Positions 8,977-17,354 of a stretch of 64,000 bases of DNA are shown here, piece after piece. Under the pieces are notes generated by a model. That model searched no databases, was not told the DNA's origin, and saw nothing but the letters and a program-made list of their open reading frames with translations. Within the stretch, counting starts at the first letter, position 1, and every line of letters begins with the position of its first letter. Location of the stretch: assembly GCA_009929855.1 (NCBI GenBank), contig RZZN01000008.1, positions 1 to 64,000 of the forward strand, in the 5' to 3' direction. This DNA comes from Gammaproteobacteria bacterium. Lineage in GTDB: Bacteria > Pseudomonadota > Gammaproteobacteria > Chromatiales > Chromatiaceae. A program made the position numbers and the translations under genes.

Positions 8977-9489
8977 TCAGCGCAGCGCGCGCGGGCGTAT
9001 GAGCGAGACCAGCTCGGCACTGCCGCACTCGAGTGCGCCCCAGTCATCCGGCATCTCCAGCCGAGCGACGGTGGCCGTTGGGAGGATCTTGCCGTCTTCC
9101 GGGATCTCCAGATCCTCGCCGACGAGATGAAGGATGAGCTGCTCGAGTCCAGGATTGTGTCCGATCAACAGGACCGTCACGGCCTCGGGCGGACATCGCG
9201 CGAGGGTCTCGAGAAGCTGTGTGACCGTACCCTCATAGATGCTGGGCTCCCAGATGATCTGCGTCTTCTTGATGTCGAGACATTTGCAGACCTTGGTCGC
9301 CGTCTGACGCGCGCGCTTGGCCGGTGAGCTCACGACATGATCCGGCACCAGGCCCTCGCGATAGAGCCAGGCACCCACCTTGGGCGCGTCGCTCTTGCCG
9401 CGTTTGGCGAGCGGGCGATCGAAGTCACTGGCCGCGCCCGAATCCCAATCGGACTTGGCATGTCTGAGGATGAGCAGCTCTCTGGGCAT
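8977..9489 (-). CDS. sixA: phosphohistidine phosphatase SixA
   Basis: A 170-residue histidine phosphatase. It starts MPRELLILRHAKSDW, the SixA form of the catalytic RHG motif, in which the His accepts the phosphate; later SSPAKRARQTA and the second catalytic histidine in LLIGHNPGLE are present. SixA proteins remove phosphate from phosphohistidine, for example on HPt domains or PTSNtr components (family knowledge). The ATG at 9489 is chosen because translation from 9516 only adds a short tail before the first beta strand. It stands alone on the minus strand. Confidence 0.9.
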   Translation of the reverse strand: MPRELLILRHAKSDWDSGAASDFDRPLAKRGKSDAPKVGAWLYREGLVPDHVVSSPAKRARQTATKVCKCLDIKKTQIIWEPSIYEGTVTQLLETLARCPPEAVTVLLIGHNPGLEQLILHLVGEDLEIPEDGKILPTATVARLEMPDDWGALECGSAELVSLIRPRALR

Positions 9490-9594
9490 GGCGAAGAATG
9501 GGTCGGGGTAGATCAATCGGGATCGGATGGATGCGCGCTATGGTCTACCCTTGTAACACATCCAGATCGGCGTGGAAATGCCGCGTGGTCAGGG

Positions 9595-9705
9595 GGATCA
9601 GCGCAATGTCGCCAGCAGCCACTCGACCATGATCAGCGCGCGCGGGGACTGGCGCTCGCGATGCCGGATCAGCGCACTGTCGCCAGCAGCCGCTCGATCA
9701 TGCCC
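9595..9705. repeat. tandem partial duplication of the fructosamine kinase 3' end
   Basis: The 40 bases at 9595-9634 match 9666-9705 with few differences; the offset is 71 bases. Further similarity with a small indel continues upstream on the minus strand. The 9666-9705 copy holds the last codons of the kinase gene (MIERLLATVR, stop). The other copy would read MVEWLLATLR then stop, but lies beyond the gene's stop. It looks like a decayed tandem duplicate. Confidence 0.75.
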
Positions 9706-10544
9706 CGGGACTGCGCCAGATAGCCGCCGCCGAACAGGTTCAGATGGTTGAGTACATGATAGAGGTTGTAGAGCATCTTGCGCGTCGTGTATTCGGGTGG
9801 GAGCGGCCAGGCCTCGCGGTAGGCGGCATAGAAGTCGGGGGCAAAGCCCCCGAACAGCTCGGTCATGGCCAGATCGGTCTCGCGATCACCAAAATAGACG
9901 GCGGGGTCGAAGATCACCGGCTCACCCCCTGGAGTCGAGCCGATATTGCCCGCCCAGAGATCACCGTGCAGCAGTGATGCCGGTGGATGGTGTCCGATCA
10001 GATGCTCGAGCTCGGCGCAGAGCCGCTCACCGCTGTCACCCAGGGCGCGACTATGGCCATTGCGGATGGCCAACTCGAGCTGGTAAGCGAGCCGTCGCTC
10101 GCGCCAGAATGTCACCCAGTCATCCGCCCAGGCGTTCTGTTGTGGGGTGGCGCCGATGGTATTGTCGCGCTGCCAGCCGAAACCTGGCCCGGTGTGTCGA
10201 TGCAGCTCGGCGAGCTGGCGCCCGGCCGCGGCGCCATCGAGTCGTCCGCCGAGGTCGATATGCTCGATCACCAGATAGCTTTCGCGCTCCAGCACGCCGG
10301 TGCAGATGGGTGCCGGCACCCGCAGCGCGCCGGCGTCGCGCAGCTCGGTCAGGCCCGCCGCCTCGGCCTCGAACATGTCCAGTCGCTCGGCACCGTTGAG
10401 TTTGACGAAGAAGGTCCGCGTGGCATCGCCGAGGACGAGCGCGCGATTGATGCAGCCACCGCCGACGGTCTGCTGGCGCTGGATGCGCAACGGGCTGCCG
10501 GTCGCCGATTCGATCCGCGCCGCGATCGCGGTCAGGTCGCTCAT
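9669..10544 (-). CDS. fructosamine/ketosamine-3-kinase family protein
   Basis: A 291-residue kinase-fold protein. It has an N-terminal VGGGCINRA loop for nucleotide binding, a lysine in FFVKLNG, the catalytic loop HGDLWAGNIG and the metal-binding DPAVYFGDRETD. These are the motifs of the fructosamine kinase/FN3K family, which phosphorylates sugar adducts on protein lysines so that they fall off (family knowledge), a protein-repair role. The ATG at 10544 overlaps the stop of the HNH nuclease gene by ATGA, so the two are coupled. The 3' end is followed by a diverged partial copy of itself. Confidence 0.9.
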   Translation of the reverse strand: MSDLTAIAARIESATGSPLRIQRQQTVGGGCINRALVLGDATRTFFVKLNGAERLDMFEAEAAGLTELRDAGALRVPAPICTGVLERESYLVIEHIDLGGRLDGAAAGRQLAELHRHTGPGFGWQRDNTIGATPQQNAWADDWVTFWRERRLAYQLELAIRNGHSRALGDSGERLCAELEHLIGHHPPASLLHGDLWAGNIGSTPGGEPVIFDPAVYFGDRETDLAMTELFGGFAPDFYAAYREAWPLPPEYTTRKMLYNLYHVLNHLNLFGGGYLAQSRGMIERLLATVR

Positions 10545-11146
10545 CCGACCGGGCCGCGGGTGATGCGGCGGCGCAGTGGACTCGAGCGTGGGAAGTGGGC
10601 GCTCAGGAAGGCCATCTGATCGGCCAGGATGTGGCGTCCCATCAGATAGATGTACTCGGCCTGAGTGGGTGTGAAGGGCACGGCGAGTAGCTCCATGCCG
10701 GCGTCCTCGGGGGTCCGTCCGGCCTTTCCATGATTGCAGCGAAGGCAGGCGGTGACCACGTTGGTCCAGACATTGCGGCCGCCCCGACTGGTGGGGCGCA
10801 CATGGTCGCGCGAGAGTTGACGCGCCGGGAAGCGGTCGCCGCAATAGAGACACATGTGATCATCGCGCTGAAACAGTGTGCGGTTGGACAGTGGGGGCGC
10901 GAACGCGTCATGCAGTCGCTCGCGCGTGCGATGAGCGGCGTGGGTGGCGATGATCGAATGGATCTCGAGACGGCTGCGGCGGCGAGTGAGCGCGTTCACG
11001 CCACCATGTAGCTCGAAGAGCGAGTCACCACAGGCATAGGCGACCTGCCCGAGCACATAGAGTCGCGCGGCATCGCGATAGTCGATCCATTCCATGGGCA
11101 TGCCGGCCAAATCCGTGCGCAGAACCTGTTGATGGAGTGAGGTCAT
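10541..11146 (-). CDS. HNH endonuclease family protein
   Basis: A 201-residue protein with a complete HNH domain in its middle: CLYCG (zinc ligands), LSRDHVRPTSRGG (catalytic histidine), WTNVVTACLRCNHGKAGRTPEDAGM (second CxxC and core Asn/His). This is the compact HNH type found widely in free-living Proteobacteria, whose cellular role is not settled. The N-terminal 90 residues carry no recognisable domain. It is translationally coupled to the fructosamine kinase gene. Neither a restriction methylase nor a phage context is seen. Confidence 0.85.
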   Translation of the reverse strand: MTSLHQQVLRTDLAGMPMEWIDYRDAARLYVLGQVAYACGDSLFELHGGVNALTRRRSRLEIHSIIATHAAHRTRERLHDAFAPPLSNRTLFQRDDHMCLYCGDRFPARQLSRDHVRPTSRGGRNVWTNVVTACLRCNHGKAGRTPEDAGMELLAVPFTPTQAEYIYLMGRHILADQMAFLSAHFPRSSPLRRRITRGPVG

Positions 11147-11505
11147 CTTGGTGTCAAGGCTTGGATTTGGATGGAGATGATACAGGGTTGCCGGGGGTGC
11201 GCAACCCGTTGATCATGCACAGCCGCGAGGCTGGCTCGTCGCGGCCATGCGAGGGCTTGGCAAGGGTTCCGATCAATTCATCCAAGTTTCTGAAATAAAT
11301 TGTCTTTTTTGAACTGGCCAGAAATTTTCCAAACCAACGAAAGACTAACACTGATGCGCCTTCCGGACGCTTTTCAAGCGCTCATCCCCAGACTTATCCA
11401 CAGCTTTTGTGGGTGTTCCAGGATTCATCTTGAGCGACAAGGGCTTGCCTATCCTTGCTGGGCTTGGCTCGATCCTCATCCGCGCGCCGAGCGCGGCGTG
11501 CATGG
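11147..11505. other. divergent intergenic region between HNH gene and priA
   Basis: No gene is supported in these 359 bases. The part at 11280-11360 is unusually AT-rich and probably holds promoters. It also carries a DnaA-box-like site and a small hairpin, listed separately. Confidence 0.5.
11394..11412 (+). promoter_or_regulatory. DnaA-box match with overlapping hairpin
   Basis: TTATCCACA at 11394-11402 is an exact match to the consensus DnaA box. Its last five bases CCACA pair with TGTGG at 11408-11412 around GCTTT. It lies about 100 bases upstream of the chosen priA start. It may be a DnaA-responsive regulatory site; a single box does not make an origin. Confidence 0.4.
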
Positions 11506-13761
11506 ATGCCCATCCAAGCGGGCGTGCGCGTGACACTCCAGCGCGACCAATCGCCCGGCCCGATCCTGCGCGTCGCGATCGCCGCCCCCTTGATGGGTGT
11601 CTTCGATTATCTCGCCCCACATGACTCGCCGACGCCGGCCGCGGGTCAGCGTGTCCTAGTGCCCTTCAGGGGCGGGCAACGGGTTGGACTCGTGCTCGCG
11701 CTCGCCGAGTGCTCCGATCAGGATCCCGCCCGTCTCAAGCGGGTCGAGCGTCTGCTCGATCCGCATCCAATCCTGGGACCCGCCGATCTGAGGCTCATTG
11801 CCTGGGCGGCCGATTACTATCATGCACCCATCGGCGAGGCGCTCTTCAGTGCCCTGCCGGCACGGTTGCGGACGGCCGCCGCGCTCTTGGACGAGCAACG
11901 CGCGGGGCTGCGGGCGACCGCGGCTGGCCAGGCGCTCGCGCTCGCCGAGCTGGGGCGCTCTCAGCGTCAGCGCGCACTGCTCGGGATCCTCCGCGAGCAT
12001 GCCGATGGGCTTGCGCTCGATGAGCTGAAGGCGCGGCTCGGCCCGATCGCCGCTGCGGCCCGTGGGCTGCGTGCGCGTGGCCTGATCGAGACCTGTCGCG
12101 CGAGTGCAGCGCGGCTCGGCGCCACCCCGACTCAGCCTGCGCCTGCGCGGGGTCCGGTGCTGAATGCGGATCAAATGGAGGCGATCCGGCGCATCCTCGC
12201 CGCATTCGGTGGCTTCAGGGCCTTCCTACTCGACGGGGTGACGGGCAGCGGCAAGACCGAAGTCTATCTGGGTCTGATCGAGGCGAGTATCGCGCGTGAT
12301 CGGCAGACCCTGTTGATCGTGCCCGAGATCGGCCTGACGCCCCAGCTGCGCGAGCGCCTCACCGCGCGTCTGCCGGCGCGCCCGGTGGTGTTGCATTCGG
12401 CCTTGAGCGCCAGTGAGCGCGAGCGTGCCTGGCATGCCGCGGCCGCCGGGCGCACGTCGATCGTGATCGGGACCCGTTCGGCGGTGTTCGTGCCGATGCC
12501 ACGGCTGGGACTGATCCTGGTCGACGAGGAGCATGACCCCTCGCTCAAGCAGCAAGAGGGCTTTCGCTACTCAGCGCGTGATCTCGCAGTGCGGCGCGCC
12601 CAGCTCGTGGGCTGTCCCGTCGTGCTTGGCTCGGCAACGCCCGCGCTCGAGACGCTCAGCAATGCACGCACCGGGCGCTATGAGTGGCTGCGTCTGCCAC
12701 GCCGCGCCGGCCCCGCGCGACCGCCCCGCATCGCTCTGCTGGATATCCGCGATCAGCCGTTGCGGGCCGGACTCTCGGGCGTGTTGCGCGAGGCGATGCG
12801 GAGCGAGATCGCGGCGGGCAATCAGGTGCTGCTCTTCCTGAACCGGCGCGGCTATGCCCCGGTACTGACCTGTCACAGCTGTGGCTGGGTGGGCGGCTGC
12901 CCACATTGCGATGCGCGCTTGACGCTCCATCTGGCGCGGCGGCGCCTCTGGTGTCATCACTGCGGCTGGTATCAGGTCCTCCCGGAGCGTTGTCCGGAGT
13001 GTCGCGGGTTGGACCTGCGCACACTGGGGCGTGGGACCGAGCGGCTCGACGAGGAGCTGCGACCCTTGTTTCCCGATGTCAGCATCGCGCGGATCGATCG
13101 CGATACCACGCGTCGTCGCGGTGAGCTCGATCGACTCCTCGAGGAGGCGCGCCGTGGCGCGCCGCGCATCCTGTTGGGTACCCAGATGTTGGCGAAGGGG
13201 CATGACTTCCCGGCCGTCACCCTGGTGGGTATCCTCGACCTGGACCATGCACTCTATGCGGGCGATTTTCGTGCCCCCGAGCGCACCGCGCAGCTGGTCG
13301 TGCAGGTGACGGGACGGGCGGGGCGAGCCGAGCGCCCCGGGCGGGTGGTGCTGCAGACCCGTCATCCGGATCACCCCTTGCTGCAGAGTCTGTTGCGCGA
13401 GGGCTATGCCGGCTTTGCCGAGTTGGCGTTGGCCGAGCGGCAGGCCGCCGATCTGCCGCCCTACAGCCATCTCGCGCTGGTGCGCGCCGAGGCGCCGACG
13501 GCCGCGCTCGCGCACAGCTTCCTGGAGCAGTGTCGCGCATGTGCGCAGGCCGACGTGACGGCCGAGGTCGAGCTGCTCGGCCCGGTGCCGGCCCCGATGG
13601 AGCGGCGGGCCGGGCGCTACCGCGCCCAATTGCTCGTCCAGTCGCGGCGGCGCCCATTGCTGCAACGGGCTCTCGCCCAGTGGCTCCCCCAGCTCCGAGC
13701 CTTGCCTCGTGCGCGCGGGTTGCGCTGGTCGCTCGACGTGGATCCTCAGGACATGTCTTGA
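11506..13761 (+). CDS. priA: primosomal protein N' (replication restart helicase PriA)
   Basis: A 751-residue superfamily 2 DNA helicase that reloads the replisome at collapsed forks. Seen: N-terminal DNA-binding part (VAIAAPLMGVFDYLAP), Walker A GVTGSGKTEVYL, DEEH box in LVDEEHDPS, motif III region LGSATPALET, then the paired zinc-binding knuckles (CHSCGWVGGCPHC and CHHCGWYQVLPERCPEC), and helicase motifs V/VI (LLGTQMLAKGHDFP, QVTGRAGRAE). The length and order are standard. The ATG at 11506 is chosen over one at 11455 that adds only an Arg/Ala-rich stretch; a GTG at 11524 is another option. Confidence 0.95.
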   Translation: MPIQAGVRVTLQRDQSPGPILRVAIAAPLMGVFDYLAPHDSPTPAAGQRVLVPFRGGQRVGLVLALAECSDQDPARLKRVERLLDPHPILGPADLRLIAWAADYYHAPIGEALFSALPARLRTAAALLDEQRAGLRATAAGQALALAELGRSQRQRALLGILREHADGLALDELKARLGPIAAAARGLRARGLIETCRASAARLGATPTQPAPARGPVLNADQMEAIRRILAAFGGFRAFLLDGVTGSGKTEVYLGLIEASIARDRQTLLIVPEIGLTPQLRERLTARLPARPVVLHSALSASERERAWHAAAAGRTSIVIGTRSAVFVPMPRLGLILVDEEHDPSLKQQEGFRYSARDLAVRRAQLVGCPVVLGSATPALETLSNARTGRYEWLRLPRRAGPARPPRIALLDIRDQPLRAGLSGVLREAMRSEIAAGNQVLLFLNRRGYAPVLTCHSCGWVGGCPHCDARLTLHLARRRLWCHHCGWYQVLPERCPECRGLDLRTLGRGTERLDEELRPLFPDVSIARIDRDTTRRRGELDRLLEEARRGAPRILLGTQMLAKGHDFPAVTLVGILDLDHALYAGDFRAPERTAQLVVQVTGRAGRAERPGRVVLQTRHPDHPLLQSLLREGYAGFAELALAERQAADLPPYSHLALVRAEAPTAALAHSFLEQCRACAQADVTAEVELLGPVPAPMERRAGRYRAQLLVQSRRRPLLQRALAQWLPQLRALPRARGLRWSLDVDPQDMS

Positions 13762-14096
13762 GAGGCATGGCAGACGCAGGCGACTGCGCCGCATCACTTG
13801 AGCGGCAACCCAGACTCGGCTTACCCTCTGCGGGTCTGAAGCGGCGCGCAACCCCGCATCGTGCGCCCTCGCACCTGAGCGCGCGGCGCGTCCAAAGCGA
13901 CTGGCCGCGGCGCGAGGGTGGCGGGCGCGTCGGTCTCTCGGGCAGGTGGTCCTCATCCGCTTGTCTCCCGCGCAGCGGCGATGCCCGGCCGAGACCACCT
14001 GGAGACTGGTTCCATGTCGACTCATGCAGGGGCGGTTGGGCCGGGCAGCGACCGAGCGATCGTCCCCGGTGGCGGACCACCAAGAGTGACCACACT
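13762..14096. other. intergenic region after priA
   Basis: No gene, RNA or clear terminator is recognised in these 335 bases. The frame of the downstream TolC-like gene is open through it, but the translation is Arg/Pro-rich and unlike a protein. Confidence 0.45.
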
Positions 14097-15161
14097 ATGA
14101 TGGAGGTGTCATTGAACGTGAAACCGCCCGCTGGCGATGCTGGCGCGCACGCGCGCGGATGGGCCGTGGGCGCGGCGCCCGCGATGCGCTGGCGTCCCGC
14201 ACTGGTGGCCATGATCTGTGTCTCGGTCCTGGGACCCTGGTCCGCCGGGCGGGTTGCCGCACTCGAGGATCCTCTCACACTGGAGAGCGCGCTTGCGCAT
14301 GCCCAGTCGCATCCACGAGTCACCGCATCCACAACCTTCACCGAGCGTCTACCGCGGCGCCAGCCGCTGTATCTCGATTGTCATGGTTTGGCCTTCGAGG
14401 GTGAGGATCGCGCGCTGGATCCGGACCGCAATCGTCCGCTCCTGTCCCTGATCGAGGCCTCGGACGCGCAGCGCTTGGAGATCATGACGCGTTTTTTCGA
14501 TGTCATGCTCGCCGATCAGAGCTTCGCGACCGAGAGTGAGGCCATGGCGGTCGCCTACATCCAGTACGATCGGGCCGCGGTCCGCGGGGAGCTCGGCCAA
14601 GTTTCGCCGCTGCGTGTCCTCGAGCTCGAGGCCATCTATCAGCAGATCCTGCACCGTCGTACGGCGAGCGAGATCAGCCAACAATTGACCCGTGCGTTGC
14701 TTGCGCAGGCACTCGGTGATCCGAGCGATCTCCCTCGCAACCTGCTGGCGCACTCGGTGCCGCCCCTGCCGAACCCTCTGCCGAGCCTGGACGCGATGCT
14801 GGAGCGGGCGCTTGCCGCGCCCAAGATCGGCGATCGGCTCGCCGGACTCGCCGAGAGCGAGCGTGACCTGCTCCAGATGGAGCTGCGCCAACAGGTGCTC
14901 GAGCTCTCGCTGCGGCTGCGTGCACTGGACTCGGCCGAGCGCAATCTGCGCACCGAGTCGGCGTGGCGCGATCTGAAGCTCGATGAGAGCCGCACGCTCT
15001 ATGAGCAAGAGGTGACCGCCGATCTCGGCTATTCGATGAGCCAGCAGACCCAGACGCGCATGCAAGGCCAGCGCGTCGCATACTGCCGGGTGCTGGCGTG
15101 GGCTGAATTGAATGCGCTGATGGGCCGGGCGCTGCTTGATGGAGAGGTCGTGGGACAATGA
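14097..15161 (+). CDS. short TolC-like outer-membrane channel family protein
   Basis: A 354-residue protein, short for a TolC-type factor (usually over 420). After a signal peptide (MRWRPALVAMICVSVLG, starting near residue 30) comes LTLESALAHAQSHPRV, the usual opening of TolC-family repeats, then two long helical stretches of heptad-like Ala, Leu, Glu and Arg (about 120-210 and 250-340). Little beta-barrel sequence remains, so the channel part may be reduced or the protein may work differently. Possible starts are ATG 14097, GTG 14118 (10 bases after GGAGGT) and ATG 14184. It overlaps the adaptor gene by ATGA. The pump partner is not adjacent. Confidence 0.6.
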   Translation: MMEVSLNVKPPAGDAGAHARGWAVGAAPAMRWRPALVAMICVSVLGPWSAGRVAALEDPLTLESALAHAQSHPRVTASTTFTERLPRRQPLYLDCHGLAFEGEDRALDPDRNRPLLSLIEASDAQRLEIMTRFFDVMLADQSFATESEAMAVAYIQYDRAAVRGELGQVSPLRVLELEAIYQQILHRRTASEISQQLTRALLAQALGDPSDLPRNLLAHSVPPLPNPLPSLDAMLERALAAPKIGDRLAGLAESERDLLQMELRQQVLELSLRLRALDSAERNLRTESAWRDLKLDESRTLYEQEVTADLGYSMSQQTQTRMQGQRVAYCRVLAWAELNALMGRALLDGEVVGQ

Positions 15162-15937
15162 GCACAGTCATCCGATTCATGATCGCCGCCTCCTGCGTGC
15201 TGTTCTGTCATCTGGGCACCGCCGTCGCCGAGGAACTGAAGGGTTGGCTCGAATGGGTCCACGAGGTCGAGATGCGGGTGACCGAGAACGGGGTCGTGCA
15301 GGAGGTCTTCGTCAATGCCGGCCAACATGTCTCCAAGGGTGATCTGCTGTTGCGCATGGATCAGCGCGAGGCCTTGGCCCGTCTGCTGCAGGCCAAGGCG
15401 CAGGTCGCGCGCGCTCGGGTCGAGGTCGAAAAGGCCGGACGCGCACTGACGCGCGCGCAGGAGCTCTTCGACCGCGGTCTGATCGCGATCGAGGAGCTCA
15501 AGGACAACGAGCTGGCGCGCCTTGCCGCGGTGGCCGAGGAGGAGGCGGCGAAGGCGGCCGAGGCCAGTGCCTTGGTCGCCCTCGAGCACACCGAGCTGCG
15601 CGCGCCTTTCGATGGGATCATGGTGGCGCGCAGCGTCTGGAACGGGGCCGTGATCTACAAGACGATCCAGCAGGAGCCGCTGCTCAAGATCGCCCCGGAT
15701 GATCGCATGCTGGCGCGCGCGCTGGTGACAGCGAGCACGTTACGACGCTTCAAGCCTGGTCAGCCGGCGCGCGTCATGATCGACGGGGTCGTGCGCAACG
15801 GTCGTGTCCACAGTCTCGGCGTGGAGGCGGTGCGGGTCGAGCTCGCGGGCGCGGTCTATCATCTGGATGTCATCTTCGAGCGGCGACCCAACGAGCTGCT
15901 CCGCCCCTCGGAGACGGTCCAGATCATGATTCCCTGA
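15158..15937 (+). CDS. periplasmic adaptor (RND/HlyD-type membrane-fusion) protein
   Basis: A 259-residue secreted protein with signal peptide (about 1-24, ending AVA-E). It contains the first lipoyl half (VFVNAGQHVSKGDLLLRMD), a short coiled coil (about 70-130, rich in Ala/Glu/Arg), the second half (ELRAPFDGIMVARSV) and a beta-barrel domain. This is a compact membrane-fusion protein. It has a cleavable signal and no membrane anchor or lipobox Cys at the cleavage site. It is coupled to the TolC-like gene upstream; no transporter follows, since the next gene is a methyltransferase 202 bases away. Confidence 0.8.
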   Translation: MSTVIRFMIAASCVLFCHLGTAVAEELKGWLEWVHEVEMRVTENGVVQEVFVNAGQHVSKGDLLLRMDQREALARLLQAKAQVARARVEVEKAGRALTRAQELFDRGLIAIEELKDNELARLAAVAEEEAAKAAEASALVALEHTELRAPFDGIMVARSVWNGAVIYKTIQQEPLLKIAPDDRMLARALVTASTLRRFKPGQPARVMIDGVVRNGRVHSLGVEAVRVELAGAVYHLDVIFERRPNELLRPSETVQIMIP

Positions 15938-16139
15938 AGGTCTGCCCAGCACCACGCCCCGCTTCACGCGATCCTGGGGTGAGTGCCTGTGTTCGTGGGG
16001 CAGGTGAGCGGATCCAGTGTGGGCTGTCATGCCCTTGCTCCGCGAGCATCCAGCCGAGCCGCTGGCACAGGATCCCAAGGGCGCTGTGCAGTGGGTATAG
16101 AATGGAGATTCATCCAGCGCCGAGACATTCATCGAAATC

Positions 16140-16769
16140 GTGCTTACATCTCAGCAACTCTCCGCCCTACGCCAGGACATCCAATTCGCCGCCGAGCTCG
16201 GCGGACGACGCATGAGCCTGCGCAGCACCTGGGGGCTCTTCTCGCCCCGCGAGATCGACGAGGGCACGCGTCTCTTGCTCGGCCATCTGCGCGTCGCCCC
16301 GACCGACGACTGTCTCGATCTGGGCTGCGGCTACGGCGCCATCGGCCTGGCCCTGGCGGCACTCGCCCCGCAGGGCCAGACCCTGTTGGTGGACAAGGAC
16401 TTCGTGGCCGTCGATTATGCCAAACGTAATCTCGTGGACAATCGATTGACGAACGCCCGGGCGCAGCTCAGCAATGGGTTCGATCAGATCGATCCGGCCT
16501 GCCGTTTCGATCTGATCGCGAGCAATGTCCCGGCCAAGGTCGGCAAGGAGCTACTGGCCTTGCTCCTGCATGACGCTCATGCGCGTCTGCGTCCCGGAGG
16601 CCGACTCTATCTTGTCACCATCAATGGCTTGCGCGAGTACATGAAGCGCAACCTGTTGGAGGTCTTCGGCAACTACGACAAGCTCAAGCAAGGGGCGCAC
16701 TACACGGTCGCGCTGGCCGAGCGGGTGGAGACGCCCAGCGCGCGGCGTGCGCCGCCCCGATCCCTGTGA
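16140..16769 (+). CDS. class I SAM-dependent methyltransferase (RsmC-like small domain)
   Basis: A 209-residue Rossmann methyltransferase. The SAM-binding loop is LDLGCGYGAIGLALA (about 60-74), followed by an acidic residue in LLVDKD. The position where RsmC/RlmG enzymes carry NPPF reads SNVPAK here, so the target may not be a base amino group in rRNA. The start is GTG at 16140; a TATAGAAT-like element at 16094-16101 may be a -10 box. It converges on the TPR gene with a 21-base gap. Substrate unknown. Confidence 0.75.
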   Translation: MLTSQQLSALRQDIQFAAELGGRRMSLRSTWGLFSPREIDEGTRLLLGHLRVAPTDDCLDLGCGYGAIGLALAALAPQGQTLLVDKDFVAVDYAKRNLVDNRLTNARAQLSNGFDQIDPACRFDLIASNVPAKVGKELLALLLHDAHARLRPGGRLYLVTINGLREYMKRNLLEVFGNYDKLKQGAHYTVALAERVETPSARRAPPRSL

Positions 16770-16790
16770 CGGCGAGGAGGATCGCGCCAC

Positions 16791-17354
16791 TCAGCCGCCG
16801 ATCAGATCCAGCAGACGGGTTGCTTCTTGACCGATCGGCGTGCTCGGGTCGAGATCGCGCGCATGCTCCAGGGCCGAGCGCGCCGCGTCCTCGTCTCCGG
16901 CTTGCAGGTTGACGAATCCAAGCGTGAGCCAGATGCGCTGGTGGCTTGCGTCCAAAGCGGCGCCGGCGCGCAGCTTGGCCAGTGCCCCGGCGGTGTCGCC
17001 GAGATAGTGCAGGGCGAGTCCGAGGTCGTTGTGGGCCTCCACATCCTGCGGCGCGAGCTCGATGATCCGCAGATAGATCGGCACTGCCTCGGCATGACGG
17101 CGTTGGCTGAAGAGGTCGTCGCCCTGTTGTCTCAGGAGGTCCAGGTTGGTCTCGGTGATCGTCTGGGGGATGGCGCTCGGCGGCGGCAGCGGGGCGGGGG
17201 CTGGGCGCGCCGCGGCGGCATGGGGCGAGCTCGCCGCCGGGCGCGCCAGTGTGCGGACATAATAGTCACGCGTGACCGCGAAGACGGCGAAGCCATAGAA
17301 GAAGAGAAAGAGGACGAGCAGCAGCCACTGCAGGGGTGTGAGTCTTGGCATCAT
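16791..17354 (-). CDS. membrane-anchored TPR protein
   Basis: A 187-residue protein with one N-terminal helix (LQWLLLVLFLFFYGFAVFAV), a Pro/Ala-rich linker (about 40-62), and about three TPR units (YLRIIELAPQDVEAHNDLG; LHYLGDTAGALAKL; FVNLQAGDEDAARSALEHA). TPRs bind partner proteins; the anchor would place them in the periplasm. No partner is suggested by the neighbours. It is monocistronic on the minus strand and read away from the OmpR-like gene. Confidence 0.75.
   Translation of the reverse strand: MMPRLTPLQWLLLVLFLFFYGFAVFAVTRDYYVRTLARPAASSPHAAAARPAPAPLPPPSAIPQTITETNLDLLRQQGDDLFSQRRHAEAVPIYLRIIELAPQDVEAHNDLGLALHYLGDTAGALAKLRAGAALDASHQRIWLTLGFVNLQAGDEDAARSALEHARDLDPSTPIGQEATRLLDLIGG

Noticed and set aside
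11280-11412. Possible chromosomal origin at the AT-rich stretch with a DnaA box
   Set aside because: Only one exact box is present and dnaA, gidA or dnaN are not nearby.
12571-14025. A 484-codon minus-strand frame antisense to priA
   Set aside because: It mirrors priA codon structure in a high-GC genome; the plus-strand protein has full helicase and zinc motifs.
13762-14096. Coding extension of the TolC-like gene into the upstream region
   Set aside because: The translation is Arg/Pro-rich, lacks a signal peptide and overlaps priA if continued.
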